A stretch of DNA of 64,000 bases, from the NCBI GenBank assembly GCA_964563585.1, contig CAZLXG010000001.1:3591-67590 (forward strand). The letters run 5' to 3'. The stretch is from CAZLXG01 sp964563585. GTDB lineage: Bacteria; Bacteroidota; Bacteroidia; Flavobacteriales; Flavobacteriaceae. The notes under the pieces are model-generated. The model saw only the letters and a program-made list of their open reading frames with translations, searched no databases and had not been told where the DNA came from. The position numbers and the translations under genes were made by a program. Numbering within the stretch: position 1 is the first letter of the stretch; each line of letters opens with the position of its first letter. This document shows, one piece after another, positions 34,473 to 44,397 of this stretch.

Positions 34473-37259
34473 TTATTTCACCTCAAAAGTAGTCTTATTA
34501 GCTTCTATTTGAATTGTATATACCCCTTTTGGTAAATAATATTTCTTGTTTTTAGCTTCTTTAATTGTGATATCTGTGCTTTCTTTTAGCAATGCTTTTC
34601 TTCCTTTTTTAGTAAGCGTTACATCATAATCTATATAATTAAAACCTTTGTCTGCTTTCACAATTATTACATTTAATTCTGAATTATCTTCAGATAGAAT
34701 TTGTATCGTTTTTTCTCCTGAAGTGCTTGCATAAAATGACACACCAACTGACGGTTCATAAACATCAGACCAGGAGGTTCCAAAAGCACTTCCCCAACGT
34801 GAAGAATATCTAATATCTTCACTCTTAAAAAACACAATGGATTGTTCCATTTTTGAAGCTGTCATTTTTTGAAAAGATGCAATATTAGTTTTGTAAATGC
34901 TTCTTCCGTGTGTTCCTAAAAGCAAATCGTTAGCTTCAGTTTGTATCACAATATCGTGAACTGCAACGCTAGGCAAATTTTTCCTAAACACATCCCAAGT
35001 ATTACCTTTATTAAACGAAACATAAGCTGCATTATCTGTTCCTAAATACAAAATATCTTCGTTTTTAGGATCTTCTTTAATCACATTTACTGGAGAAGAT
35101 GAAATATTAGAACTGATATTTTTCCATGTCTGACCATAATTTTCTGAAACATAAACATACACATTAAAATCGTCTGAACGATATCCATTTAACGTTACAT
35201 AAACTCGTTCTTTTTTATGTTTCGACGCAATAACTCGAGTTACCCAAAGGTCTTTTGGGAAAGAACTCGAAATATTTTCCCAGCTTCCACCAGAATTCTT
35301 TGAAATATAAACCAAACCATCATCACTTCCTGTGTAAATTAATCCAAATTGAAATGGCGACTCACTAATCGTTGTCAATGTTCCATAAGCAACATTTCCA
35401 ACTTCCCCTCCTTGAGTTAAGTCATCACTTATTGCTTTCCAATCATCACCTTGATTCATTGAGCGCATCAATTTATTTCCTCCTAAATACAGAATATCTT
35501 GATTGTGTTTTGACAAATGAATAGGTGTTTGCCAATTAAAACGGTATGGATTTTCACCCAACTCGTGTTTTGGTTGTATATATGTGTTTTTATCATTTTC
35601 TCTATCAATTCTAAAATAATTCCCGAACTGATAACCTGTATAAACAATATCCGAATTTCGATTATCAATTTCAATTTGCATTCCGTCTCCTCCCATCAAT
35701 TTTTCCCAAGGATAATGCCCAGATTGATGCCATCTTTTATTTTCAGAAGCGTTATTTGCTCCAACCCAAACACCATTATCTTGTAAGCCTCCATATACAT
35801 TGTATGGCTTTTCATTATCTACATTTATGGCATAAAACTGACCAACTGAAGGTGAATTATTTTTTATCCAATTTTCACCATCATCATAAGAAATATTAAT
35901 TCCGCCATCGTTTCCATTTATTAAATGATTTGGGTTTTTAGGATTAATCCAAAGTTCATGATGATCTGCATGCACATTTTCTGCACTTATAGATGTAAAT
36001 GATTTTCCGCCATCTTTAGATTTAATAATTGGAACACCATAAACATATATCTTGTTTTCATTATTTGGGGACACATGAATACGCCCAAAATAGTAACCAT
36101 AACTGTAGTATAAACCATCTAAATAATCGTCGTGTGTTCTATTCCAAGTTATGCCTCCATCAATACTTTTGTAAATTTCTGCGCCAATTACTGGAGTATC
36201 AAATAACATTGTATTTGCATTCTCTAAATATTTTGCCACATCTATTGGCTTGATAACTTCATCTTTTATCATTTTTTTGATATGCTTTGCAGTATACTTT
36301 TTTTGAAATCCATTAGACTTCAAAAACGTATTCAAGTTTTTATCTTCTAATTTTAAAAAGACTTCAGAAGTCATTGATTTAAAATCATCTTTTTCTAAAC
36401 CTTTATCGTCATCTTTATCATCATCTTTTGGTCTTCTAAATTGACTATCATGAATTGCGTATATTATGTCATTATTAAATATTGCTAAACCAATTCTACC
36501 AACACCACTTCCTATTGGGAAACCACTTTTTTCGGTCGATACCTTATGCCATGTTTCACCAGCATCAATACTTTTATATATTGCTGAATTATTTCCGTTT
36601 CCAGTAAAATTCCATGCTTTTCTGTCTTTTGTCCAAGAAGAGGCAAACATCACATTAAAATTATTTGAAGCATATTGTAAATCGATAATTCCACTAACAT
36701 CATCAACAAATAAAGTTTGCTTCCACGTGTTTCCTCCATCAGTTGTTTTATAAATACCTCGATTTTTATTTGGTGAATATAAATGCCCTGTTACACCAAC
36801 AACAACTTCATTTGAATTATTTGGATTAATAACAATACGCCCAATATGATGCGAATCTGGAAGCCCAACGTTTTGCCATGTTTTTCCATTATCATTCGAT
36901 TTTAAAATTCCAATTCCTGCATAACTAGAACGCGACGAATTATTTTCTCCTGTTCCTACCCAAATGGTTTTGGTTTTCCAATCTACAGCAATATCACCAA
37001 CATTTTGTGTATTAGAAGTATCGAGAATTGGATTAAATGTTGTCCCATTATTTACAGTATGCCAAACACCTCCTGAAGCATATGCAACATAAAATTCGGT
37101 TGGATTGTCAGGATTAACTTCTAAATCTGTAACACGACCACTCATTACTGAAGGACCAATATTTTCGAATGGCACATTTTTTACTAAAGATTGCTGCTGA
37201 CTATAACTTGCATATGAAAAAAGAATAAAGCAAATAATGTAAAATTTCTGGAGTTTCAT
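34473..37259 (-). CDS. Exported VPS10/sortilin-like multi-Asp-box beta-propeller protein
   Basis: 928 residues, signal peptide to about residue 20. About ten Asp-boxes (SxDxGxTW type) are visible, for example KSNDNGKTW, KTTDGGNTW, KSIDAGETW, KSIDGGITW, ISYDDGENW, ISKNSGGSW and VSENYGQTW, typical of sortilin-like or glycosidase-like propellers. An insertion near residues 275-345 contains an Asp/Lys-rich stretch (PKDDDKDDDKGLEKDD) and a lysine-rich helix. The C-terminal 130 residues look like a beta-sandwich. Such proteins are often labelled glycosyl hydrolase, but no catalytic residues are identified here. It is probably periplasmic or secreted. Confidence 0.85.
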   Translation of the reverse strand: MKLQKFYIICFILFSYASYSQQQSLVKNVPFENIGPSVMSGRVTDLEVNPDNPTEFYVAYASGGVWHTVNNGTTFNPILDTSNTQNVGDIAVDWKTKTIWVGTGENNSSRSSYAGIGILKSNDNGKTWQNVGLPDSHHIGRIVINPNNSNEVVVGVTGHLYSPNKNRGIYKTTDGGNTWKQTLFVDDVSGIIDLQYASNNFNVMFASSWTKDRKAWNFTGNGNNSAIYKSIDAGETWHKVSTEKSGFPIGSGVGRIGLAIFNNDIIYAIHDSQFRRPKDDDKDDDKGLEKDDFKSMTSEVFLKLEDKNLNTFLKSNGFQKKYTAKHIKKMIKDEVIKPIDVAKYLENANTMLFDTPVIGAEIYKSIDGGITWNRTHDDYLDGLYYSYGYYFGRIHVSPNNENKIYVYGVPIIKSKDGGKSFTSISAENVHADHHELWINPKNPNHLINGNDGGINISYDDGENWIKNNSPSVGQFYAINVDNEKPYNVYGGLQDNGVWVGANNASENKRWHQSGHYPWEKLMGGDGMQIEIDNRNSDIVYTGYQFGNYFRIDRENDKNTYIQPKHELGENPYRFNWQTPIHLSKHNQDILYLGGNKLMRSMNQGDDWKAISDDLTQGGEVGNVAYGTLTTISESPFQFGLIYTGSDDGLVYISKNSGGSWENISSSFPKDLWVTRVIASKHKKERVYVTLNGYRSDDFNVYVYVSENYGQTWKNISSNISSSPVNVIKEDPKNEDILYLGTDNAAYVSFNKGNTWDVFRKNLPSVAVHDIVIQTEANDLLLGTHGRSIYKTNIASFQKMTASKMEQSIVFFKSEDIRYSSRWGSAFGTSWSDVYEPSVGVSFYASTSGEKTIQILSEDNSELNVIIVKADKGFNYIDYDVTLTKKGRKALLKESTDITIKEAKNKKYYLPKGVYTIQIEANKTTFEVK

Positions 37260-37370
37260 AATAGTTGAATTTAATTATACTGAAAAGTAATAATTATCTT
37301 CTTGAGAACAAAATTTATGTTAAAAATGAATTTAGATTGATTTATTATTAACTAATAAAACTAAATAAAA

Positions 37371-37645
37371 ATGGAAGAGTATTTACCTTTAATCATTCAA
37401 CTTGTTAGCGAAGCTGTAAGCGGAAACATTGCTGTTCACTTTCAAAAAACTCATCATTAGGTACATTATAGAATTTTGTAGCTGGAATTCTAAGTAGTAA
37501 TCTTGGATAATCTTTACTTGGCATGATTAGTTCTTGAAAGAGGAGAAGATACAGCCGCATCAACCAGTTTAAACTTCTTGGTAGTATTGCTGGCGGCGGT
37601 GTAGTAATGACAATTATTGGCTTAGTTAAAAAAAGCCATGAATAA
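37371..37645 (+). pseudogene. Broken glycine-rich small membrane protein gene beside the gap
   Basis: ATG at 37371 begins MEEYLPLIIQLVSEAVSGNI and stops after 29 codons. Protein-like pieces then continue across several stops and frame changes: NFVAGIL, SLLGM and finally LLGSIAGGGVVMTIIGLVKK to a TAA ending at 37645. The original was probably a protein of about 95 residues with glycine-zipper helices. It ends 11 bp from the 100-N gap, so poor contig-end sequence is as likely as true decay. The stretch 37260-37370 is AT-rich with no gene. Confidence 0.55.
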
Positions 37646-37656
37646 ATAAAGTTTTT

Positions 37657-37756
37657 NNNNNNNNNNNNNNNNNNNNNNNNNNNNNNNNNNNNNNNNNNNN
37701 NNNNNNNNNNNNNNNNNNNNNNNNNNNNNNNNNNNNNNNNNNNNNNNNNNNNNNNN
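37657..37756. other. Assembly gap (100 N)
   Basis: Exactly 100 N, the usual placeholder for a gap of unknown size. It removes the 3' end of the metalloprotease gene on the minus strand. Confidence 0.99.
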
Positions 37757-39546
37757 TGAATATTCACAAAATAAACTCCGCTCAAAGCACCTTCAACACT
37801 AATAGTTTTTATTGATGAAGTGTTTGAGATATCATGTTGAGAAATTAGTCGTCCACTTATATCATAAATTTCTACTTTCTGTAAATTAACAAAAGATAGG
37901 TTCTTAATATAGAATTTACTTTTTGCAGGATTAGGATATAAACTTATAGCATTATTAAGTTCTTCTTCACCTAACCCCAAATTACAAACACCAGCATAAT
38001 CTATCATTAATTCTTTTCCACAAACTGGTGCACTTGTACTTCTAGCATGCACACTTGATGCTCCAGCAATATTATTTGCTGTTAACACTCGTTGATACTC
38101 ACTATTTGACAATGCATAATGCATTACATCATTACCATTATCCATTTGAGGAGTTTTATCAATAATATGACCTAATTGATTTCCGTGACCTAATTCATGA
38201 AGTGTTACGCTTTCAAAATCATATTGTGTTAAAGCTGGTAATCCAGTTCCAAAATACCAATTAGTACCATCATCAAAAACAATATCTAATTCTGAAACAT
38301 ACCAATTAACTGGTGATGATCCACAACTAGAATACCACGAATAACATGTTCCTAAAACACCTGCTCCTAATTCAGATCCATTATCAAACCTTATAACATT
38401 TGTTCCATCTGTAGAAGCACCTACAACGTCAACAGAAGTTCCTGATCCTGCCATAAGCCAATTTACATCAACTGTACAACGCCAAATTTCAAAAGCTCTT
38501 TCAAAGGAAGCTTTTGCTCCTGGATGCTCAGTATCATTAAAAAAATCGGTTTGCATTCTCCATGTATAACCATTATTTAAAAAGTCTCCAATGTGTTGTA
38601 CTTGGTATGCTAATTCTCCATCACCGTAATCTCCTTCAACATTACTTTCTGCATAAGTTATTGTTAAATCTGTTAAAGACGCAATAAATGAACCATCATT
38701 ATGTGACACTCTAAAATCTCCTGTCCCAGCACTTGATGGAATTTCAACAGTAATTTGTGTATCAGACCAACTTAATATTTGAGTGTCTAATGCATTTATA
38801 TAAATTGGAAGCCCAAATTGAGTTTCACCTCCAGAATTAGCATCTCTAAACCCCACTATCCCTTGTGTGGTACCAAACCCTGTTCCATCAATTGTAAGAA
38901 CCGTTTTAGTTCCTGCGGAAGCTACAGAAGGGCTAAAGCTAGTAACAACAGGTGCAAGTAATCCTTTAGCTTGATTTGAAGCATTACCAATAACTTGGGT
39001 GTTAAATTTTGCTACTTCTATATATTTAGAATTTGTATACTTCATAATTTCATTATAAAATGACGATGTAATTCCTTTTTTAGCACTAAAAGGATTTCTA
39101 ACTACATTGTAATACAAATCATATTTATAAAAACCCTGTGTTGTACTATATGATATGTATTTTTTAATCGATGTTTTATTACTTTCACTAATAGTAATAT
39201 CATTATCATACAAAGTAAAAACACCTATATCTCCTTTTTGAAGTTTCAAACTATGTGAAGCCATTAAAGCTCTTAAACCAACTGCTCCACCAACAGTTAT
39301 TACCTCAATATTTTTATCAGCTTTCCCCTTAAATACTTTATAAACCTCAATGGTATTTGCTGTATAAATAATATCATGATTGGCATTCCAAAAAGATTGT
39401 TTGGAAATAACTTTTCCCTCTACAACTAAACTTGAATTTTCAACTTGTTGTTTTAAAGGTATTTCCTTAAGAGAAAATTGAGCAAATATTTGCTCTGTTG
39501 CCGTTAGGCAAAATAGTATTGCTATGAATAAAGTAATCTTTTTCAT
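37757..39546 (-). CDS. T9SS-sorted IPT/TIG-domain metalloprotease (3' end lost in gap)
   Basis: About 596 residues are visible. Signal peptide to about 23. An IPT/TIG domain lies at about 205-300 (PVVTSFSPSVASAGTKTVL). A metzincin-type zinc site HELGHGNQLGH lies near residue 448, with a Met-turn NDVMHYAL after it. A type IX sorting domain starts near 532 (ISLYPNPAKSKFYIKN, VEIYDISGRLI, GVYFVNI). The last 10-20 residues fall in the gap; the frame continuing beyond the N run is not real. It is predicted to be secreted by the type IX system and to act on extracellular protein. Confidence 0.9.
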
Positions 39547-39642
39547 TTAATTAATTTTTTTGAAAGAGTATCAAATATAACAATTATAAACAAAATATAT
39601 ATTTAGATTCCTTACTTTTATCAAACTTTATATCCTCATAAC

Positions 39643-40935
39643 ATGAAATACTCCTCAATTAATAACACCCTCTTTATTGAAAATCGTAAAAATTTTGTAA
39701 CTAAAATGACAGCAAATAGTTTAGCTGTTTTTAATTCTAACGATATTTACCCAATAAGTGCAGATAGCACATTGCCTTTTGCCCAGCATCGTGATATATT
39801 TTATCTAAGCGGCGTAGACCAAGAAGAAAGTATTTTAATTTTATTTCCAGATTGTCCAAATGAAAAACATCGTGAAATTTTATTTTTAAAAGAAACTAAT
39901 GAGCATATAGCTATTTGGGAAGGCGAAAAACTAACCAAAGAAAAAGCTTTTAAAACCAGCGGAATAAAAACGGTGTATTGGTTGCAAGACATGGAAAAAA
40001 TCATGTTTGAAATAATGACGCAATGCGAAACCATTTACATTAACACAAACGAACATTACAGAGCTTCTGTAGAAACTGAAACTAGAGAAGACCGTTTCAC
40101 TAAGTGGTTAAAAGAAAAATATCCTGCACATACTGTTGCAAAAAGCAATCCTATTTTACAACGTTTACGTTCTGTAAAAAATTCTATTGAAATAGATTTA
40201 ATTCAACAAGCTTGTAATATTACCGAAAAAGGATTCCGCAGAATTTTAAACTTTGTAAAACCTGAAGTTTGGGAATACAATATTGAAGCAGAATTTATGC
40301 ACGAGTTTTTAAATAACCGCTCAAAAGGATTTGCATACACACCTATTGTTGCTTCGGGAAATAATGCTAATGTGTTACATTATATTGAAAACAATCAACA
40401 ATGTAAAAGTGGTGATTTAATTCTATTGGATGTTGGTGCAGAATATGCCAATTATTCTAGCGATATGACAAGAACAATTCCTGTTTCTGGTCGTTTTTCA
40501 AATAGACAAAAAGCAGTTTATAATGCTGTTAATCGTGTGAAAAATGAAGCTACAAAATTACTAGTTCCTGGAACTATTTGGGCAAATTATCATGTAGAAG
40601 TTGGCAAAATAATGACTTCAGAATTATTAGGTTTAGGTTTAATTGATAAAGCCGACATACAGAATGAAGACAAAAATTGGCCAGCATATAAAAAATATTT
40701 CATGCACGGAACTTCTCATCATATGGGATTAGACACACATGATTATGGAATTTTAACCGAGCCTATGCAGGCTAATATGGTTTTTACTGTAGAACCTGGA
40801 ATTTATATTCCTGAAGAAGGTTTTGGTATTCGATTAGAAGATGATGTAGTAATCCAAGAAAAAGAAGAACCTTTTAATTTAATGCGAAACATTCCTATTG
40901 AAGCTGATGAAATAGAAGACATTATGAATTCTTAA
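39643..40935 (+). CDS. Xaa-Pro aminopeptidase (aminopeptidase P)
   Basis: 430 residues. An N-terminal creatinase-like domain (QHRDIFYLSGVDQEESILIL) is followed by the pita-bread M24 domain with metal ligands in LDVGAEYANYSSDMTRTIP (two Asp), HGTSHHMGLDTHD (His), VEPGIYIPE (Glu) and GIRLEDDV (Glu). It removes N-terminal residues before proline using two metal ions. There is no signal peptide, so it is cytosolic. It is a single gene ending at a strong hairpin. Confidence 0.96.
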   Translation: MKYSSINNTLFIENRKNFVTKMTANSLAVFNSNDIYPISADSTLPFAQHRDIFYLSGVDQEESILILFPDCPNEKHREILFLKETNEHIAIWEGEKLTKEKAFKTSGIKTVYWLQDMEKIMFEIMTQCETIYINTNEHYRASVETETREDRFTKWLKEKYPAHTVAKSNPILQRLRSVKNSIEIDLIQQACNITEKGFRRILNFVKPEVWEYNIEAEFMHEFLNNRSKGFAYTPIVASGNNANVLHYIENNQQCKSGDLILLDVGAEYANYSSDMTRTIPVSGRFSNRQKAVYNAVNRVKNEATKLLVPGTIWANYHVEVGKIMTSELLGLGLIDKADIQNEDKNWPAYKKYFMHGTSHHMGLDTHDYGILTEPMQANMVFTVEPGIYIPEEGFGIRLEDDVVIQEKEEPFNLMRNIPIEADEIEDIMNS

Positions 40936-40941
40936 AAACGC

Positions 40942-40970
40942 AAAGGGGTTGTTTTTTTAACAACCCCTTT
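40942..40970. terminator. Terminator between aminopeptidase P and lysC
   Basis: AAAGGGGTTGTT and AACAACCCCTTT form a 12-bp stem with a short T-rich loop between convergent genes; usable on both strands. Confidence 0.85.
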
Positions 40971-40991
40971 ACTAACACACTAAATTCCAAT

Positions 40992-42314
40992 TTACAGTGT
41001 AACTAATTCAAATAAATAAGCGTTTAGTTTACCTAGTGTTTTAATTTTATCTTTTGAATGTATTAGTAACGATATATTGTTCTTACTTCCGCCGTAAGAA
41101 ATCATTCTAATTTTTACATCTTTTAAAATTTGAAACAGTTTAAATGTTTCTTGATGTGTAACAATTGAATGCCCAACCAAACAAACAATACTTTGGTTTT
41201 TGTCAACCTCGATTAAAGCAAACTCTTCTAATTCGGTTACTATGTCGTCTAAGTTTTTATCATCATCAATTGTTAGTGATATTGCAATTTCAGACGTTGT
41301 AATCATATCTATTGATGTTTCATATACTTCAAAAATTTCAAATACTTTTTTAAGAAATCCATGAGCCTGTAGCATTCTTGCCGACTTTATTTTTATAGCT
41401 ATAATATTATCTTTTGCTGCTATAGCCTTAATTCCGTTTTCTGTATGATTATTATTTATCAAGGTTCCGAAAGCCTCAGGATTCAAAGTGTTTTTTAATC
41501 GTACAGGAATATTATCTGCTCTAACTGGAGTAACTGTTTGTGGGTGCAATATTTTAGCTCCAAAATACGCTAATTCAGCAGCCTCATCGTAAGATAAATT
41601 TGAAATTGGTTTTGTGTTTTCAACAAATCTTGGGTCATTATTATGCATGCCATCAATATCTGTCCATATTTCAACTTCTTCAGCTTTAATTACTGCACCA
41701 ATAATAGTTGCTGTAAAATCGCTTCCACCACGTTGTAAATTTGAAATTTCACCTTTTTCATTTAAACAAATAAACCCTTGTGTAATATAAATTTCTGCAT
41801 TCTCAACATCTTGAAAAACAGTTTCAAAATTTTGTTTTATATAAAATAAATCAGGTTCTTTCACACTATCAATTCGCATAAAATTTAATGCTGGCAAAAG
41901 AGAAGAACTTATACCTTCTTGTTTTAAATAGCAGTTAAATATAAATGTAGAAAGCAATTCACCTTGTGCAAGAATTTCATTTTCTAATACTATAGAAAAC
42001 TCTTTATAAGTAGAATCTACTAAGAGGCTAAAAACAGTTAAAATATAGTTTTTTACTTCTTCATTTAAAGATTGATTAGTAATTAATCCATCTATTGTAT
42101 TATAATATGTTTCGTGTAATTTGTTAATTTTGTCTATAGCTTTATTAGGTTGTTTATTCGCTATACTTGAAGCAATTGCAACCAGTTCGTTTGTAGTTCC
42201 AGACATAGCGGACAGTACCACAATTTTCTTCTTTCCGTCGTTAATTATATTCTTAACATTGCAAATATTTTCTATAGAACCAACCGATGTGCCTCCAAAC
42301 TTTAATACTTTCAT
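40992..42314 (-). CDS. lysC: Aspartate kinase (monofunctional, ACT-regulated)
   Basis: The ATG at 42314 gives MKVLKFGGTSVGSIENI, the canonical start; a longer frame from 42347 adds eleven unrelated residues. 440 residues. The kinase domain includes LSAMSGTTNELV, LQRGGSDFTATIIGA and WTDIDGMHNNDPR. Two C-terminal ACT modules follow (SIDMITTSEIAISLTIDDD, IRMISYGGSKNNISLLI). It phosphorylates aspartate in the lysine, threonine and methionine pathway and is normally feedback-inhibited through the ACT domains. It is divergent from an ACT-domain protein gene 97 bp away. Confidence 0.95.
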   Translation of the reverse strand: MKVLKFGGTSVGSIENICNVKNIINDGKKKIVVLSAMSGTTNELVAIASSIANKQPNKAIDKINKLHETYYNTIDGLITNQSLNEEVKNYILTVFSLLVDSTYKEFSIVLENEILAQGELLSTFIFNCYLKQEGISSSLLPALNFMRIDSVKEPDLFYIKQNFETVFQDVENAEIYITQGFICLNEKGEISNLQRGGSDFTATIIGAVIKAEEVEIWTDIDGMHNNDPRFVENTKPISNLSYDEAAELAYFGAKILHPQTVTPVRADNIPVRLKNTLNPEAFGTLINNNHTENGIKAIAAKDNIIAIKIKSARMLQAHGFLKKVFEIFEVYETSIDMITTSEIAISLTIDDDKNLDDIVTELEEFALIEVDKNQSIVCLVGHSIVTHQETFKLFQILKDVKIRMISYGGSKNNISLLIHSKDKIKTLGKLNAYLFELVTL

Positions 42315-42411
42315 TCTCATTAATTTAATAACGAAATTATAACTCATTCTTTCAATAAAAATATTTATTGAAAATAATGTTTACATTTACACAAATTGTT
42401 AAATAATTAAC

Positions 42412-43068
42412 ATGAAAACTGTATCGAATTGTGTTGAAGATATTTTAATAACACAACCTTATTTAGAGGAAGCATTATCTAGAAAAATAATAAACTTTAG
42501 CGCTTTAGCAATTGAGCTGACAAAACCTATTGGCGAAATGCTAAAAAAAGAGGTGAAACCTGGGGCGATAATGATGGCTTTAAGACGCTATAATCCACCT
42601 ACAACATTATCTAATTCAATAAAAATGAGAAGGGTGATTAATAATTTAGGAGATATAACTGTACGCTCAAATTTAACTGATTTTACAATTAAAAATTCCA
42701 GTACATTAATACATAATCACGCAAAAATATTAGAGAAAATTAATGATGAATCTAAATTATTTTACACATTTACAAGAGGTATTCACGAAAGTAATATTAT
42801 TATTTCAAGCAGTTTAAAAGATTTTGTTGTTAATCATATAAAGAAAGAAACTTGCTTAGAAATTCAAGATAATTTATCTGCCATTAGTATAAATTTACCT
42901 CCTGATAATTCGAAAATTGCAGGTTTATATTATCACTTTTTTAAACGATTAGCATGGGAAGGTGTGGTTCTTTACGAAGTAATTTCAACAACTAATGAGT
43001 TTACCATTTTAGTAGAAGATGAATATGTTGACAAAGCATTTGCTGCCATAAAAAGAGTGAAAGCTTAA
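42412..43068 (+). CDS. ACT-domain-like protein, possible regulator of the aspartate pathway
   Basis: 218 residues with no signal peptide. The N-terminal helical part (ILITQPYLEEALSRKIINFSALA, KPGAIMMALRRYNP) resembles a small winged-helix-like region. The C-terminus (LSAISINLPPDNSKIAGLYY, LAWEGVVLYEVISTTNEFTI, DKAFAAIKRVK) reads as an ACT domain like that of aspartate kinases. Its position opposite lysC suggests an amino-acid-sensing regulator or partner of lysC. The fold is judged by eye and the function is inferred. It overlaps the convergent brnQ by 4 bp. Confidence 0.65.
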   Translation: MKTVSNCVEDILITQPYLEEALSRKIINFSALAIELTKPIGEMLKKEVKPGAIMMALRRYNPPTTLSNSIKMRRVINNLGDITVRSNLTDFTIKNSSTLIHNHAKILEKINDESKLFYTFTRGIHESNIIISSSLKDFVVNHIKKETCLEIQDNLSAISINLPPDNSKIAGLYYHFFKRLAWEGVVLYEVISTTNEFTILVEDEYVDKAFAAIKRVKA

Positions 43069-44360
43069 TTAGAATTCTTTCTAATTAAAAATAAATTCAC
43101 CAAAACAAAAGTTAATAAAGCTGGCAAAACCCACCCTAAACTATAATTCCCTAAAGGTATTACATCAATAATGTCTTGAATATTATCAGAAGGATCTATA
43201 AATTTAATAACATCTGGAATACTAAAAATAAACGTAATAAAAACTACGGTTCTAAAAACTAAAGGTGCTGCAAATTTTTCTGGAAACACATTAAGTAATA
43301 TTAATATAATAGTTATAGGATAAATAAATAGCAGCACAGGAATCGCAATAACGATTATGGAATTGAAATTTAGCTGACCTATTATTACACCAAAAACACA
43401 TGCAATTATTGCGGTTACTATATAAACTATTTTTGAATTGTATAATAACCCTTTAAAATAATCGGCAGTTCCAGCAATAATTCCAACAGCAGTTGTAAAA
43501 CAAGCTAGAGCAATTAAAACACTAAAAATAGTATTTCCAATTTTACCTAAAGATGCTGCACTAATTCCTCTAAGCAAAGTGGCTCTTTGCATATCGTTAC
43601 TTAAAGTTGAATCAATTTTAATATCAGAACCATAAAACGCTCCAATTGAAATTAATCCCATATATATTATGAATAACCCAAACCCTGCAATAAAACCAGA
43701 TTTCATTATCAATTGCTTCCGCGCTTCAAAATCTGTGTTATTTTTATAATTTAAAGACACAATAATTACTGCTCCAACTACTACAGCTCCAATAGCATCA
43801 AAGGTTTGATAACCTTCTAGAATACCGCTCACAATTGGTGTTTCAAATTGAGATATATTTGTACTCATTTCGGTTGAAAAGAAACCAATTCCTATTACCA
43901 ATAATAATATAATTACAATTATAGGTGTCAAAAATTTTCCAATAAAATTTAAAATCTTCGAACGGTTCAATACAAATAATAATACTAAAGAAAAATAGAT
44001 TGAACTTGTAAGTAACGGACTTGTACTAAAAACAGGATAAATAGCAATTTCATGTGTTGCGGAAGCCGTTCTTGGTGATGGAATTGCAACAGAAATTATA
44101 TAAATTATAATACAATATATAACGCTAAAAATAGGAGATACTTTTTTAGCAAAATCGTACATGGTTCCCTGTAACTTTGCATGTGCTAAAATCCCTAATA
44201 TTGGAATTACAACTGCGGTAATCATAAAACCAATTGTAACCAAAAACCAATCATCACCAGAATTATATCCTAAAAGCGGTGGAATTAATAAATTTCCAGC
44301 TCCAAAAAAAAGAGAAAACAACGCAAAACTTGTAATTAGAATTTCTTTAGTTTTATTTAT
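43065..44360 (-). CDS. brnQ: Branched-chain amino acid transport protein (BrnQ/LIVCS family)
   Basis: About 430 residues with twelve membrane helices. It is recognised by FALFSLFFGAGNLLIPPLLGY, SPRTASATHEIAIYP and the conserved helix GILEGYQTFDAIGAVVVGAVII. It imports Leu, Ile or Val with sodium or protons. The only conventional start (TTG, 44321) cuts into the first helix. The frame stays open and family-like upstream (INKTKEILITSFA) to an ATA codon at 44360-44358, with TAA at 44372. The true start may be a rare codon such as ATA, or the ATG may be mutated. Confidence 0.9.
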   Translation of the reverse strand: MNKTKEILITSFALFSLFFGAGNLLIPPLLGYNSGDDWFLVTIGFMITAVVIPILGILAHAKLQGTMYDFAKKVSPIFSVIYCIIIYIISVAIPSPRTASATHEIAIYPVFSTSPLLTSSIYFSLVLLFVLNRSKILNFIGKFLTPIIVIILLLVIGIGFFSTEMSTNISQFETPIVSGILEGYQTFDAIGAVVVGAVIIVSLNYKNNTDFEARKQLIMKSGFIAGFGLFIIYMGLISIGAFYGSDIKIDSTLSNDMQRATLLRGISAASLGKIGNTIFSVLIALACFTTAVGIIAGTADYFKGLLYNSKIVYIVTAIIACVFGVIIGQLNFNSIIVIAIPVLLFIYPITIILILLNVFPEKFAAPLVFRTVVFITFIFSIPDVIKFIDPSDNIQDIIDVIPLGNYSLGWVLPALLTFVLVNLFLIRKNSN

Positions 44361-44397
44361 TAGATGATTTTATCTTTGTTCGAAGATAATTTAAAAA

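Noticed and set aside
34373..34489. Short forward frame of 38 codons near the 21-bp repeats
   Set aside because: It extends into the antisense end of the propeller gene, is lysine/isoleucine-rich as expected by chance in AT-rich DNA, and shows no conserved pattern.
37405..37756. Continuation of the metalloprotease frame past the N run
   Set aside because: The residues beyond the gap do not resemble the end of a type IX sorting domain and are antisense to the broken glycine-rich gene; the gap length is arbitrary.
42315..42347. Longer lysC start
   Set aside because: The eleven added residues do not fit aspartate kinases; MKVLKFGGTSVG at 42314 is the family start.
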